This document shows, piece after piece, positions 10,000 to 21,503 of a stretch of 64,000 nucleotides of DNA. The notes under the pieces are model-generated. The model had not been told where the DNA came from, did not search any database, and saw nothing but the letters and a program-made list of their open reading frames with translations. The position numbers and the translations under genes are program-made. The stretch comes from Lampris incognitus (Eukaryota; Chordata; Actinopteri; Lampriformes; Lampridae): positions 1,442,946 through 1,506,945 of the forward strand of contig NC_079211.1 of NCBI RefSeq assembly GCF_029633865.1. Direction: 5' to 3'. Numbering within the stretch: position 1 is the first letter of the stretch; each line of letters opens with the position of its first letter.

Positions 10000-12185
10000 T
10001 TTTTCTCAAATGTATTTTGTTATTGGAGATGTAGGTACAAATACAGTAGCCAAAAGTAACACATATTTCCACGTTTTATATTTTCAGAAGAAATGCAAAA
10101 TAAACAGAATAGACAGAACAACAGATGACAAATGAAGCCCCCCCCATGCTTTAGGAGTATTGGAAATACCATATCGCAGTCTCATCTGTTCGTAATAGGT
10201 TCAAGGGTTTCCATTGATTAAGACTCATAGGCAAGAGCATTAAACAATGAACATTTGTAAAATACATGTAAAAAGTAAGCAAGTCAGCCAAAGCTGCAAC
10301 GGGTACAGTTGAATAATGACACATTCAGCATAGTTTGGATAGACTTAGGACAAATCTCTCATCACCATCTGATCTCTACTCTAAGGGTAATACAGACAGG
10401 TTTGCTAAATAGGAAAGGAAAGGCTGTCATTTGGAGTAAAACAATTCTTTTGATCCCCGAAAAGTATATTTCATTTTTTCTAAGGTTAAATATGACACTA
10501 AATCTTTTAATCACCCAGAATGTGATGGTGGTGAGGGAGATTTCCAGGCTAAAAGAATCCTTCGGCGAGCCAGAAGAGATATGAATGCAATAATATCACT
10601 TTATTTAGTGTTCAAGGATAAGAACAAATTATTTGTTGGTACTCTAAAGATGGCGATTTGTGGATTTGGTTCAATGGGGACTCCTAAGACATCTGAAAGG
10701 GTGTTGAAAACCAAAGACCAATAAGTTTGGAGTGCAGAGCATGACCAGAACATGTAGGTCAGATCTGCGGGTGAGTGAGAGCAATGGTCACACCATGGAT
10801 CTAAGCCTGCTATATCTCAGCTAGCCTGGATCTACTGACATGGATTCTACGTAAAACCTTAAATTGAATGCGTGTTCGGCTGGCACATGATGAGGAGGAA
10901 TTAATCCATTTTAACGCTCCCTCCCGATAGTCATCTGTTAGCTCAATAGTATCTACTTCCTTCTGCCAGTGTGCTTTGATTTTCTGAGTTGAATGACTTT
11001 CTAAACTTAAGAGGCTCTCATACAAAAATAATATGTCCTTTTTGAGCAGGGAGGATAGGGTTTAACATATTTTCCCAAGCGAGTTGGGGTGGAATAGTAT
11101 AGTTACACACTTGAAAAAACCTGAACATATTGGAGCGAGGTCAGTCCTATTATTGATGTAGATCGTCAAAGCAGTGAACTGTGTCATTGTGAAATAAATC
11201 TTCATCTTTCCATTTAGAAAAAGTAGAGTCAAGGGCTGAGGGAGGGAATAGAGGATTGTTGGTGATAGGTCCTAATACAGATGATGTTTTGAATTTGTAG
11301 TGTTGTTGGAATTGGATCCATATTTTTAAAATAGAAAGTACTGTAGGGTTCGAGGTGTAGCGAGGTGGTTTTGTAGGGAGTGATGAAAAGACTAATGCTG
11401 GAAGTGAAGATGAGCGACATGATTGAGCCTCTAATGAGATTCAGGCGCATGGAGCTAAAATGATATCTTTTGTATATTCGCTGCCCAGTAGTAATGGTAA
11501 AACTGGGAAGAGCTAAGCCACCCATTTCTTTGTTTCATGGAAGAAGAATATGACTAATACTGGGAAGTTCGCCTCCCCAAATAAAATGGCTGATTGTTTG
11601 ATTAAATGTACAAAATAAAATAAGGGAGGAATATAGGGAGACACTGGATAACATATAAAAACTTCAGGAGAATGTTAATTTTTACTAATTAGATTCTACC
11701 AGTTAATGATAGTGGCAGGGTACTACATCTATTGAAACCAAGTTTCATTTGATTTAGCAGTGGGGTGAAATTTGCTGTGTAAAGAGAGGAGAGGGAGCGA
11801 GTAATTTTAATACCAAGATATCTAAAACCTGAATAGGATAAGTGAAATGAGATTGAAGCTTGTCGAATTTGTGGGGCTTTCTCACTGATGGGGAAGCATT
11901 CGCTCTTATTAAAGTTTAACTTGTACCCAGAAAATGAGCCAAAATCCTGAGTGAGACAATTGTTAATGTGTAAGATTCAGGGTCAGTTAAGTACACTAAT
12001 AAATAATCTGCATACAAAGCCACGCAGTGCTCAACCCCTATTCTTCTCACACCTTGCAATAATGGTGAAGTTCCGTAGTGCTATGGAAAGTGGTTCGATG
12101 GCTATAGTGAAAAGCAGTGGGGATAGGGGGCACTTCTAACAGGTTCCCCTGGAGAGATTAAAGAACGGAGACCTTGTAGAGTTAG
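10000..12185 (-). mobile_element. L1-type LINE, ORF2 reverse transcriptase to C-terminus, antisense
   Basis: Minus-strand reading from about 12180 downward shows the end of the reverse transcriptase palm, the thumb (LGIKITRSLSSLYTANF near 11800), then GGLALPSF (11520) and the C-terminal domain. The C-terminal part includes TDDYREGALKWINSSSSCASRT..IQFKVL (11025-10850) and a CxxC..H..C region followed by an 'LLARRRILLxWK' tail near 10560. These blocks are characteristic of fish L1-type ORF2. Multiple stops and frame changes make it non-functional. The 5' side is cut at about 12185, where a different LINE (RTE-type) begins. The AT-rich stretch to about 10000 probably includes its 3' untranslated end. 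Confidence 0.75.
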
Positions 12186-13600
12186 TGCAGACTGAAGTCC
12201 TTTTCTCCTTCCTGAGTGTCCAAGCTCTCATACAGCTAGCCATATGCCTTTTCCTTTGCCTTCACCACCTCTCTCTTCGCCTTACACCGCATCTCCTTGT
12301 ACACCTTCCCACTTGCTTCATCTCTCTGAGTATCCCACTTCTTCTTTGCGAACCTCTTCCTATGTATACTTTGCTGTACTTCCTCATTCCACCACCAAGT
12401 CTCCTTGTCTTCCTTCCTCTGTCCAGATAACACACCAAGTACCTTCCTAGCTGTCTCCCTCACTATTTCTGCAGTGGTTGTCCAGCCATCCGGCAACTCT
12501 TCACTACCACCCAGTGTCTGTGTTAGCTCCTCCCAGAATTCCAGTCAACAATCTTCCTTCTTCAACTTCCACCATTTGATCCTTGGTTCTGACTTCAATC
12601 TCTTCCTCTTCTTGGTCTCCAAAGTCATCCTACAAACCACCATCCGATGCTGCCTAGCTATGTTCTCCCCTGTCACCACCTTGTAGTCTCCAATCCCTTT
12701 GAGATTGCACCTGCTGCATAAGATATAGTCCATCTGTGTACAACTTCCTCCACTCTTGAAATATGTATTCACCACAGCCATTTCCATTATTTTCTCAAAA
12801 TCCACCACCATCTGTCCTTCCACATTTCTCTCCTTCACACCATACCTACCAATCACCTCCTCATCCCCTCTGTTCCCTTCACCAACATGTCCATTTAAGT
12901 CCTCTCCAATCACCATTCTCTCCTCCTTGGGTACCCTCTCCACCACATCATCCAAATCACTCCAGAATTCGTCTTTCTCTTCCATCTCACACCCAATTTA
13001 TGGGTCATATGTGCTGATAACATTCATGAACACACCTTCAATTTCCAGCTTCATACTCATCACTCTGTCTGAATCACCCCTACCCCATTTCTCCTCCCAT
13101 CTACACCATAATAGAAGAGTTTGAACCCTCCTCCGATGCTCCTGGCCTTACTCCCCTTCCACCTGGTCTCTTGCACACACAGTATACCTACCTTCGTTCT
13201 CTCCATCATATCAGCCAGCTCTCTCTTTACCAGTCATAGTGCCAACATTCAATGTTCTGACTCTCCCCTCCACACTCTTTACCCCCACCCCCACCCCCCC
13301 CAACCCCCGCTGCCTCTGGACATGCCTTCCCCCTCTCCTTCTTCTTCACCCAACAGTAGCATAGTTTCCACTGGCACCCTGCTGGCCAACCGTACTGGTG
13401 ACGGTCATTAGTAATTCGGGCCTTGACCGATTGGGAATGGAAATCTGATTTATGATCCTTGTATTTGATTTGGCAAAGGTTTTACGCCGGATGCCCTTCC
13501 TGAACCAACCCTTCCCACTTATCCAGGCTTGGAACTGGCACTAAGAATGCACTGGCTTGTGCATCCTCAGTGGCTGGTCTGTTTTAAGCTTATCCAATAA
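12186..13600 (-). mobile_element. RTE-type LINE, endonuclease domain and 5' end, antisense
   Basis: The minus-strand frame at 12985-12545 is 146 residues long and carries the LINE endonuclease core: RMVIGEDLNGHVGEGNRGDEE, where the family normally has the catalytic GxDFNGH; then AVVNTYF, MDYILC and ARQHRMVVCRM. A second frame (12496-12236) continues with ETWWWNEEVQ and a lysine-rich coiled segment. Upstream, fragments such as GILCVQETRW near 13190 match the N-terminal endonuclease glutamate motif. The segment 13420-13600 looks like the untranslated 5' leader of the same family. In the core the expected aspartate-phenylalanine is EDLN rather than ADFN. The element is cut before the reverse transcriptase. 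Confidence 0.8.
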
Positions 13601-14194
13601 TACTTATTCACTCATTTCTGAGTTTGAAGGGATCTGTTTTTTTTCCCATTTGTTGGTCATGTGACCTGTAGCAAAGCATGAAATTGCAAATACACTGAAA
13701 GATTCACCGTCCTCAAGTTTATAAGAGTCATTTCTGGCCTTCAGTTCCTATTACTTGAAATAATCATAAAGTAAACTCCTCAGTCATACATGCCTATGAA
13801 ATTCAAATCCCCACTGTCTTCCTTATGTGCCATCTGAGGAGAGTGAGAAAAAACTAGAAACTATTAAATAGAGACATGAAATATACCAGCTCTAATGGAT
13901 TTAGTGGGCAAATAAAAACACACCTGTCTCAGTAATCACGGCTGTAGTGCCGTCCCATGCTAGCCGGATTATGTCACCTTGCACATGGTGGGACCTGATA
14001 TACGAGGCTGGTAACCTAATCACGCATACTATTTTGAGAATGTCTGCCTTTTCCGAAAGCACAAGTCGGCTTTGGGTGCAGTCTGCTTATGCTTCGTGTC
14101 AGAAGGTTCACACCAGTTTCCCCATGGTAGCGGATCCGTTTCTACAAGAACTAGATGGAATGGAATGAAAATTCACATGCGCTAGTAGGAGGAA
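13601..14194. other. non-coding stretch, nothing recognised
   Basis: AT-moderate sequence without a convincing reading frame, repeat or RNA gene. The SINE body containing the following (GT)n may begin near its right end. Confidence 0.4.
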
Positions 14195-14204
14195 TGAATG
14201 CACC

Positions 14205-14291
<87 letters not shown>

Positions 14292-14440
14292 TGTATGTGT
14301 GTATGTGTGTGTCGGCCCTGTGATGGCCTGGCGGCCTGTCCAGGATGTCTTCCCGCCTGCGGCCCAATGACTGCTGGAATAGGCTCCAGCATCCCTGTGA
14401 ACCTGAGTGCAGGATAAGCAGTTTGGAAAATGGATGGAAT
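14195..14440 (+). mobile_element. SINE 3' part containing an expanded (GT)n
   Basis: After the dinucleotide run the sequence reads ccctgtgatggcctggcggc, then gcctgtccaggatgtc, a CCCAATGACTGCTGG block and ggctccagcatccc, ending in a tggatgga-type tail. The same series follows the (GT)n at 34080-34147, so this is one interspersed repeat family with the dinucleotide tract at a fixed internal place. Confidence 0.75.
14209..14312. repeat. (GT)n microsatellite
   Basis: About 104 bases of alternating GT with four GTAT interruptions toward the right end. It sits inside the SINE described at 14195-14440. Confidence 0.97.
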
Positions 14441-14464
14441 GTTTACATTTAGTGTGAAGACTGA

Positions 14465-15783
14465 ATGTGGGTGTATAAGCCCGTCAGGTAGCAGTATGGT
14501 GGCAGTATTGAGGATGGGTGTGTATAAGCCTGTCAGGTAGTTGTATGGTGGCAGGGTTGAGGATGGCTGTGTATAGCCCCGTCAGGTAGCAGTATGGTGG
14601 CAGGAGAGAGGATGGGTGTGTATAAGCCCGTCAGGTAGCAGTATGGTGGCAGGGTGGAGGATGGCTGTGTATAAGCCCGTCAGGTAGCAGTATGGTGGCA
14701 GGGTTGAGGATGGGTGTGTATAAGCCCGTCAGGTAGTTGTATGGTGGCAGGGTTGAGGATGGCTGTGTATAAGCCCGTCAGGTAGCAGTGTGGTGGCAGG
14801 AGTGAGGATGGGTGTGTATAAGCCCGTCAGGTAGCAGCGTGGCGGCAGGATTGAGGATGGCTGTGTATAAGCCTGTCAGGTAGTTGTATGGTGGCAGGAT
14901 TGAGGATGGCTGTGTATAAGCCCGTCATGTAGCAGTATGGTGGCAGGGTTGAGGATGGCTGTGTAAAAACCCGTCATGTAGTTGTATGGTGGCAGGGTTG
15001 AGGATGGCTGTGTATAAGCCTGTCAGGTAGCAGTGTGGTGGCAGGGTTGAGGATGGGTGTGTATAAGTCCGTCAGGTAGCAGTGTGGTGGCAGGAGTGAG
15101 GATGGGTGTGTATAAGCCCGTCAGGTAGCAGCGTGGCGGCAGGAGTGAGGATGGGTGTGTATAAGCCTGTCAGGTAGTTGTATGGTGGCAGGATTGAGGA
15201 TGGCTGTGTATAAGCCCGTCAGGTAGCAGTGTGGTGGCAGGATTGAGGATGGCTGTGTATAAACCTGTCATGTAGTTGTATGGTGGCAGGGTTGAGGATG
15301 GCTGTGTATAAGCCTGTCAGGTAGCAGTGTGGTGGCAGGGTTGAGGATGGGTGTGTATAAGTCCGTCAGGTAGCAGTGTGGTGGCAGGAGTGAGGATGGG
15401 TGTGTATAAGCCCGTCAGGTAGCAGTGTGGTGGCAGGATTGAGGATGGCTGTGTATAAACCTGTCATGTAGTTGTATGGTGGCAGGGTTGAGGATGGCTG
15501 TGTATAAGTCCGTCAGGTAGCAGTGTGGTGGCAGGATTGAGGGTGGGTGTGTATAAGTCCGTCAGGTAGCAGTGTGGTGGCAGGAGTGAGGATGGGTGTG
15601 TATAAGCCCGTCAGGTAGCAGTGTGGTGGCAGGATTGAGGATGGCTGTGTATAAGCCTGTCATGTAGTTGTATGGTGGCAGGATTGAGGGTGGGTGTGTA
15701 TAAGTCCGTCAGGTAGCAGTGTGGTGGCAGGATTGAGGATGGCTGTGTATAAGCCTGTCAGGTAGCAGTATGGTGGCAGGATT
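14465..15783. repeat. 49-bp minisatellite, about 27 copies
   Basis: The unit runs ggatgggtgtgtataagccc, then gtcaggtagcagtatggtgg, then caggattga. Variants alternate at several sites: caggtag/catgtag, agcag/agttg, gggt/ggct and attga/agtga. Blocks of variants recur, for example the series around 15180-15300 and 15420-15500, suggesting duplication of multi-unit blocks. The rightmost copy leads directly into single-copy-like sequence at 15784. Confidence 0.96.
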
Positions 15784-16051
15784 GGCCTTCTGACACTGCC
15801 TGCAGACATCCTGCCAGGCTTCAGCCAGATGTGCCAACCTTTGGAGGAGCAGGAGGTGCTCCTGTTTAGTAGGACAGAAGCTTGAGCAGAGGAGCCTTGC
15901 TCTTCCAAATGCTGCTACTGAGAATATACCTTTGCGTGACCTTTGAACCCTTTGGTCAAAGACTTTAGAGGGGTCAGGACATCCCCCTGTTACTCACAAG
16001 GGTTGAAATACAGAAAGGTTTAAAAGTAGGAACAGAGGTCACCCGTCTGCC

Positions 16052-16163
<112 letters not shown>

Positions 16164-16439
16164 ATTTGCACAGTTCCCCTTCCATGAATGTGTGCTCGGA
16201 TGAACACTTGGAGGAATAAAGAGGAACTGGATAGTAATACACGAAGGCCAGGAGCCTGCGTGGAGTCCACTTTATGTGAACTAGCCTTTCATTCGTCCTG
16301 TCGAGGTACCTGCCTGCCACCCTGCAACAGACAGACACGCCAGAGCTTCACCCTCATGACCTTACCCACACCAACACAACACAATATACACACACATTTC
16401 CTATTCAGCAGACCCCTTGTTTGGTAAGGAATAGCAATA

Positions 16440-17380
16440 GATTTAGATAATGTCACTTTAATGTATTCTATATGTGGCTTCCAACAGAGTTTAGGAGCTA
16501 TACTCAATCCCAAGAATTTTATTTCAAATACTCTTCCAATTTCAACTCATTTAACTTCAGTTTTATTTCACAAGTAACCATAAAACCACCAAACACCATA
16601 CATTTTGTTTTATTTTCATTTAGTGATAACTTATTGATGTCCATCCGTTTTTTAACATTCTCAGTTCCCTTTCTGTTTTTTTCCACAATTCTTTCATGTC
16701 CTCCCCAGAACAAAATAAATTTTTATCATCAGCAAACATAACAAATTTCAACATGTTAGATACCATAAAAATATCATTTAAATAAGGTATAAACAACTTA
16801 GGTCCCAATACTGAACCTTGTGGAACACCACAAGTTACTCTTCTTAGAAGCGATTCAGTGGTTTCAATATTCACATATTGAAACCCATTATTTAAATAGC
16901 AACGTTGTGTGACACCTCTTATACAATAGCGCTCTAATTTCTTCAAGAGTAAGGAATGATCGACTGTGTCAACTGCTTTAAGTAAATCAATAAAAACACC
17001 CACAGTGCTTTGTTTCATATCTACTGCTGTTGCTATAGTTTCTACAAAATCCGTCACAGCTAAAGATGTCGATCGATTGCTCCTAAACCCATATGGATGG
17101 TCCCTCAATAACTCATATCTGTCAATAAAGTCATCAATCTATTTACAAATATTTTTTCAAGTATTTTAGAAAATTGAGGTAGCAAAGACACAGGTCTATA
17201 ATTTGATACAATATGTTTGTCACCATTTTTATAGATTGGAACCATCTTAGTCGTTTTCATTTTATTAGGAAAAATACCCATTTGAAAAGATTTATTACAT
17301 ATATAAGTAAGTGATTTGAGGACACAGTCAGTTTTTAGCACTGAGCAGGATTTTAGAAAATTAACCACAGGCAATCACAA
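16440..17380 (-). mobile_element. LINE reverse transcriptase fragment, CR1/L2-like, antisense
   Basis: Minus-strand frames at 17374-17105 and 17108-16620 cover the reverse transcriptase: TTKMVPIYKNGDKHIVSNYRPVSLLP, YGFRSNRST, GVFIDLLKAVDTVDHSLL (motif A), CGVPQGSVLGPKLF (motif B) and FVMFADDKNLF (motif C). The YADD/FADD aspartates are present. One frame change lies near 17100. The thumb (KLCWKPHIEYIKVTLSKSIAI) is in another frame at 16513-16440. In motif A the usual FDT is VDT. A C-terminal piece of what looks like the same family lies antisense at 48370-48699. The clade within the CR1/L2 group is not certain. Confidence 0.8.
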
Positions 17381-17945
17381 AAGCTGCCTTTTGACCTTAC
17401 TCTTTCTCTTATTGTACAGCAGAATTTCTGCAGCATTGGTGTAACCCAGGGTTATGTGACAAAATAATGTGAACAGATAGTGAAATCAAAAAACAAAAAA
17501 CAAAATTGTAACTAACCAGTAACAAATAAATAAGATAGGGTCGTGTGCATAGTGATGAAAGAAAGAGATAAAGTAAGAAACATTTTGCAAATTAATGCAG
17601 TTCCAGCATAAAAAAGTGAATACATGAATGGATAAAACCTTTGAAGGCAAGACAGACGATGTTAAAGGTTTTTTTTTTGTTTGCTTGTTTTTTAGGGCGT
17701 TCCATATCCGATGAGAGGGTCTAAGGACAGGATCTTGTCTTGCTGTAAAGCCCCCCGAGGCACATGTGTAATTTGTGATATTTGGCCAAGGGCGGTTTGT
17801 TTTGAGGTTCTACATATTTCTTAAATCTTAACCATTTTTAACGACTCCGTGAGATCTTGGATCATTTTAAGTGATTTTATGGTTTGTGTATTTTATTTTA
17901 TTTTTTTTACCCGACCATCGATTACATCAATTGACAACCATATAG
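17381..17945 (+). other. LINE-flanking non-coding sequence with a short retroposon fragment
   Basis: AT-rich, no gene. The part at 17717-17805 (ctaaggacaggatcttgtct, tgctgtaaagccccc, aatttgtgatatttggc) matches, in opposite orientation, the dispersed repeat at 50345-50560. A LINE ORF1 frame starts right after. Confidence 0.5.
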
Positions 17946-18431
17946 GTGGCGGACGCTGTACGCCATTGCCGGTCTCAGATTCGGTTTCGCACAGAACCTG
18001 AGATTTATGAGACTAAAGATGGCAGAATTATTGTGGAGGATGAGCTACTCAGTTCCCTGGCTGTAGAAATGAAGACACTGACCCAGGAGGAGGTCGTGTT
18101 GTTGGTTGAGAGTAACTTTGACTCCGAGTGGATAGAGACCTCAAGGAAGGTGCTGTTTAACCTTTGCCGTCCTACGCAGCTGCTCATTTCCCACAAAGGG
18201 CCTAAGAAAGATGCCGGTAACATCAAATCTTGCCTTAATGTGCTGAATGAGTGTGGAGAGAAGAGTCCCAGATTTGTCTCTCCTTACTTGGATGCTCTGC
18301 CGCCGGTGACGTTCTCCAGCATGGCTGTCTCCAGCCTGCTTGGGAGAATGGAGCAGCTGTACGTGCAGGTCAGCTCTGTGAAGCATGCAATGCAGATACA
18401 TGCTACTGTGAGCAAAGATACAAAGGTTTAG
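17946..18431 (+). CDS. LINE ORF1-like protein, 161 aa, function uncertain
   Basis: This open frame starts MADAVRHCRSQIRFRTEPEI and ends at TAG just before the endonuclease frame of the LINE. Its position fits an ORF1, usually an RNA-binding or chaperone protein. I recognise no RRM, zinc knuckle or esterase motif. The middle (EMKTLTQEEVVLLVESNFDS) is rich in acidic and leucine residues and could form helices. It is the least damaged part of its element. Whether it is complete at the C-terminus is unknown, since a frame change could have shortened it. Confidence 0.5.
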   Translation: MADAVRHCRSQIRFRTEPEIYETKDGRIIVEDELLSSLAVEMKTLTQEEVVLLVESNFDSEWIETSRKVLFNLCRPTQLLISHKGPKKDAGNIKSCLNVLNECGEKSPRFVSPYLDALPPVTFSSMAVSSLLGRMEQLYVQVSSVKHAMQIHATVSKDTKV

Positions 18432-20800
18432 CACTGAGAAGATCGATCGAATAAGAAGCTCGACTCATTGATAAATGTGGTTAGGCTTGGTGTTGACTGG
18501 TGCATTGCAATACAGTTTACTCACAATGACAGGGGATTCTTTATCCTAAATGTGTATAGACCCTATGAATGCCAGCAGAATGAGGAGGAATATTTAAATA
18601 GGCTTGCACTCATCAATTCCTTTATTCAACATAACACTTCTTCCAGTGTGTATGTCATTGGGGATCTGAATGCTGATATCTCAGACAGGAATTCGTTATT
18701 TGCCAATCACATAGTTCAGTTCTGTCAAGATAATAATCTTATATTGTCAAGCAAAGTCTTGTTGCCTACAAATACTTTTACATACTATATATAAGTGAGG
18801 CCTGGCACACTGCGTCATGGTTGGACCACTGTATTTGCACTGCTGCTGCACATGCCTCATTGGGGGGTATGGGTATTATGTATGGGGCAGCACCGACTGA
18901 TCACATACCTCTAGCTATGGCTATAAATGTTGAACATCTGCCTGTGCTGTCTAGTAATGGAGATAGTGATAATGCAGAAAGGTTGGACTGGTCAGCTCTT
19001 ACAAAGGAGGACATCTTAGCCTATCATGCCCGTACAGATGAAACCTTGGGGAATATACATCTGCTTAGAGATGCAGTTATGTGCAGAGACATTAATTGTA
19101 AGGATATGAAGGCGTAGGAGAGATCTCTGCTGCATGTATGATGATATTGTCTGTAATGTTCTCATTCATCCAGGTCATGGTTATCCAAAGGAGTTGAATC
19201 AAGTGCGACTGGACTTGGTATATATCCGTGATTGTTAGTGGGTCTGTATGAAGGTAGTAAGCCCTACTATAAGTATGAAAACAAGACACATAACGTCAGG
19301 CCTGGCTGGAACAAGTATGTAGCTGGGTATCATGAAGAAGCACGTGAAGCCTTTAAATCATGGGCTACGGCAGGGAGACCCAGACAAGGGCCTGAGCTTG
19401 AACACAAGAAGCTCACTAATGCAAGATACAAGTACGCCATTCACTTCATCTTTAAAAATGAGCAAGCCATGAGGGCAGACTCCATGGCTAAGAAGCTGCT
19501 AAGAAATGATCCTGCTTATTTTTGGAAAGAAGTGAGAGCTCTCAACAACTGTAAAACATCTCTGCCATGCACTGTTGATGGTATCGCCAGTACACACAAT
19601 ATTGCTGAGTTATGGTGACAGCATTATAGTACCTTATTCAACTGTGTCCACATTGATCTGTATAAGGTGGGCAATACTGAGAGTGATGATTCAATGGTGA
19701 TCATGTCACATGAGATGTACCAAGCTATACACAAGCTGTCTGTTAACACGGCAAGTGGCTTAGATCATATTACTGCTGAACACCTTAAATATGCCAGTCC
19801 GAGGTTAGCTCCTCTCCTTGCTATCTGTTTTACTGGCTTTATGGTCCATGGCATGTTACCAGACTCAGTGTTGTCTGTACTGTTAGTGCCAGTCATTAAG
19901 GACAAAGCTGGTAAAGTATGCAGCCTAGATAACTACAGGCCTATACGTAGCTCTAGCCAGCATACTGTCAAATGTCCTAAAAAAAATCCTGCTGGATAGA
20001 GTGCATGAATTTATCAACTCCACAGATAACCAGTTGGGTTTCAAAGCTATACATGGCACTGACTTGTGTGTATATATATATATATATGCCTAAAATTAAA
20101 CTGTAAACAAATACAGAGGCCAAAACTCAACGGTTCTTATGTGTTTTATTGATGCTTCTAAAGCTTTTGAACGTGTTAATCATAGAAAGTTTTTGTTAAA
20201 TTGAGTCAAAGAGGGGTGCCTAAATACATTGTGAGAATCCTGGTTTATTGGTATGTCCACCAGACTATGCAAGTGAAATGGGGTAATAGTGTTTCAGCCC
20301 CATTTGGGGTCAGCAGTGGTGTCAGACAAGGGGGAATTCTGTCTCCAGTTCTCTACAATTTATATTTTGATGATTTGTCCAAGCAGCTGAAAGCCTGTAA
20401 CACTGGTGCATGATGGGTAATACCTTGGTGAACCATATTATGTATGCAGATGACCTTGTCATTCTTAGTCCCTGTAGTGCTGGTCTCCAGCAGCTCCTTG
20501 ATATATGTTGTGTGTACGGTGTGGAGCATGACATCAAATACAATGCTAGTAAGAGTGTTGTCATGATCTGCAGAACCAAAGAGGTCAATCCTCTAAAATT
20601 TCCTGATTTTAAATTGTTTGATAATAATCTTGTGGTATGTAATAAGGTGAAATATCTTTGGCACTATATTACTGAACAAATGACAGACGATGATATTTAT
20701 AGGCAATGCCGCATGATGTAGCACAAGCAAACACTGTCACACAAGTTTGGTATGTGTTCAGTTAGTGTGAAGATGTCGCTGTTCAGAGCATACTGTACAA
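17946..20800 (+). mobile_element. sense-strand LINE, clade unassigned, ORF1 plus broken ORF2
   Basis: An ORF1-like frame (17946-18431) is followed by a broken ORF2. Endonuclease pieces lie at 18468-18794 (FFILNVYRPYECQQNEEEYLNRL, VYVIGDLNADISD with the catalytic GDLNAD) and 18821-19117 (GAAPTDHIPLAM, the TDH motif). The linker and reverse transcriptase are at 19230-20000 (NTASGLDHITAEHL, SLDNYRPI), then 20140-20190 (MCFIDASKAFERVNH, motif A), 20201-20413 (GVRQGGILSPVLYNLYFDDL, motif B) and 20410-20721 (HIMYADDLVILS, motif C). A short (TA)n at about 20072-20088 interrupts the segment before motif A. At least six frame changes or stops make it inactive. Similarity stops near 20800. Confidence 0.82.
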
Positions 20801-21503
20801 CAAAAACAAAAACTGTTGATTTAAGTGACCAAACTGGGATTTCACGAGTTAAAATTATTATGCTACAAGAAAATGGCGTGATTGGTGGAATTACCAGTTT
20901 TGCAAGCCAATGAGAATGGCAATGCTCATTACGAGTTATCTGAGTTAGCCAATCAGACAACAGGTCCGCCTTCACTTCCTCTACAGACAGGAAATTAGGA
21001 GCAACCTTCCTTTTCCGGTACGAGCCGAAGTGGCGGTGGACGAGTGAATATTTATCTGAACAAACCACGTTGTTTTGAAGTAACTTACAAGTGAATTTAG
21101 AACACATTTATAGATATTTGATTGAAGTGACAGTGATTTAAAATAACTAGCAGGTCTATGAAGAAATAGCGAGTATTAGCAACGTTTTCCGCTCGTTGTT
21201 CTATGGTTAACGAACCACTTCAGAAGATTTCCCTTCATTACAAGTTAAGTGGAGACAGTGACCGTTGAAGCTTTTCCCCCGGTGAGTCTCCATTTAATAA
21301 CCGAAGCGCCTGAATGGCGCATTTACAATGAGCATGTTGCCGTGACACGTCATCTCCTGACTAGCGGCACCTCAGCAGCAGCTGCTAGCTTGTAGCATGA
21401 CGTGTATCCGCCTTGTTTTGACGTGTGAGGAGGAGCGGGGCGTACTGAAGGTGTGGTGTCCGGGCAGGCTGGGGTTTCCGGCGGTGAGCTTCTCGCTCTT
21501 CTG
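20801..21503. other. GC-richer single-copy stretch, possible 5' exon or promoter-like region
   Basis: The segment about 21000-21500 has more CpG and G/C than its neighbours, cAMP-response-like elements (tgacacgtcatc near 21340, tgacgtgt near 21418), and possible splice donors (cccggtgagtctcc at about 21278, cggcggtgagctt at about 21481). A short frame from an ATG at 21397 runs into the array without resembling a known protein. This could be a promoter or non-coding first exon, but nothing proves it. Confidence 0.2.

Noticed and set aside
12763..13411. Plus-strand proline/serine-rich frames
   Set aside because: They are the reverse of the antisense RTE endonuclease, whose motifs are clear on the minus strand.
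20697..21107. 136-residue minus-strand frame
   Set aside because: It overlaps the antisense of the LINE end and single-copy DNA, has no recognisable motif, and nothing supports a start or splice signals.
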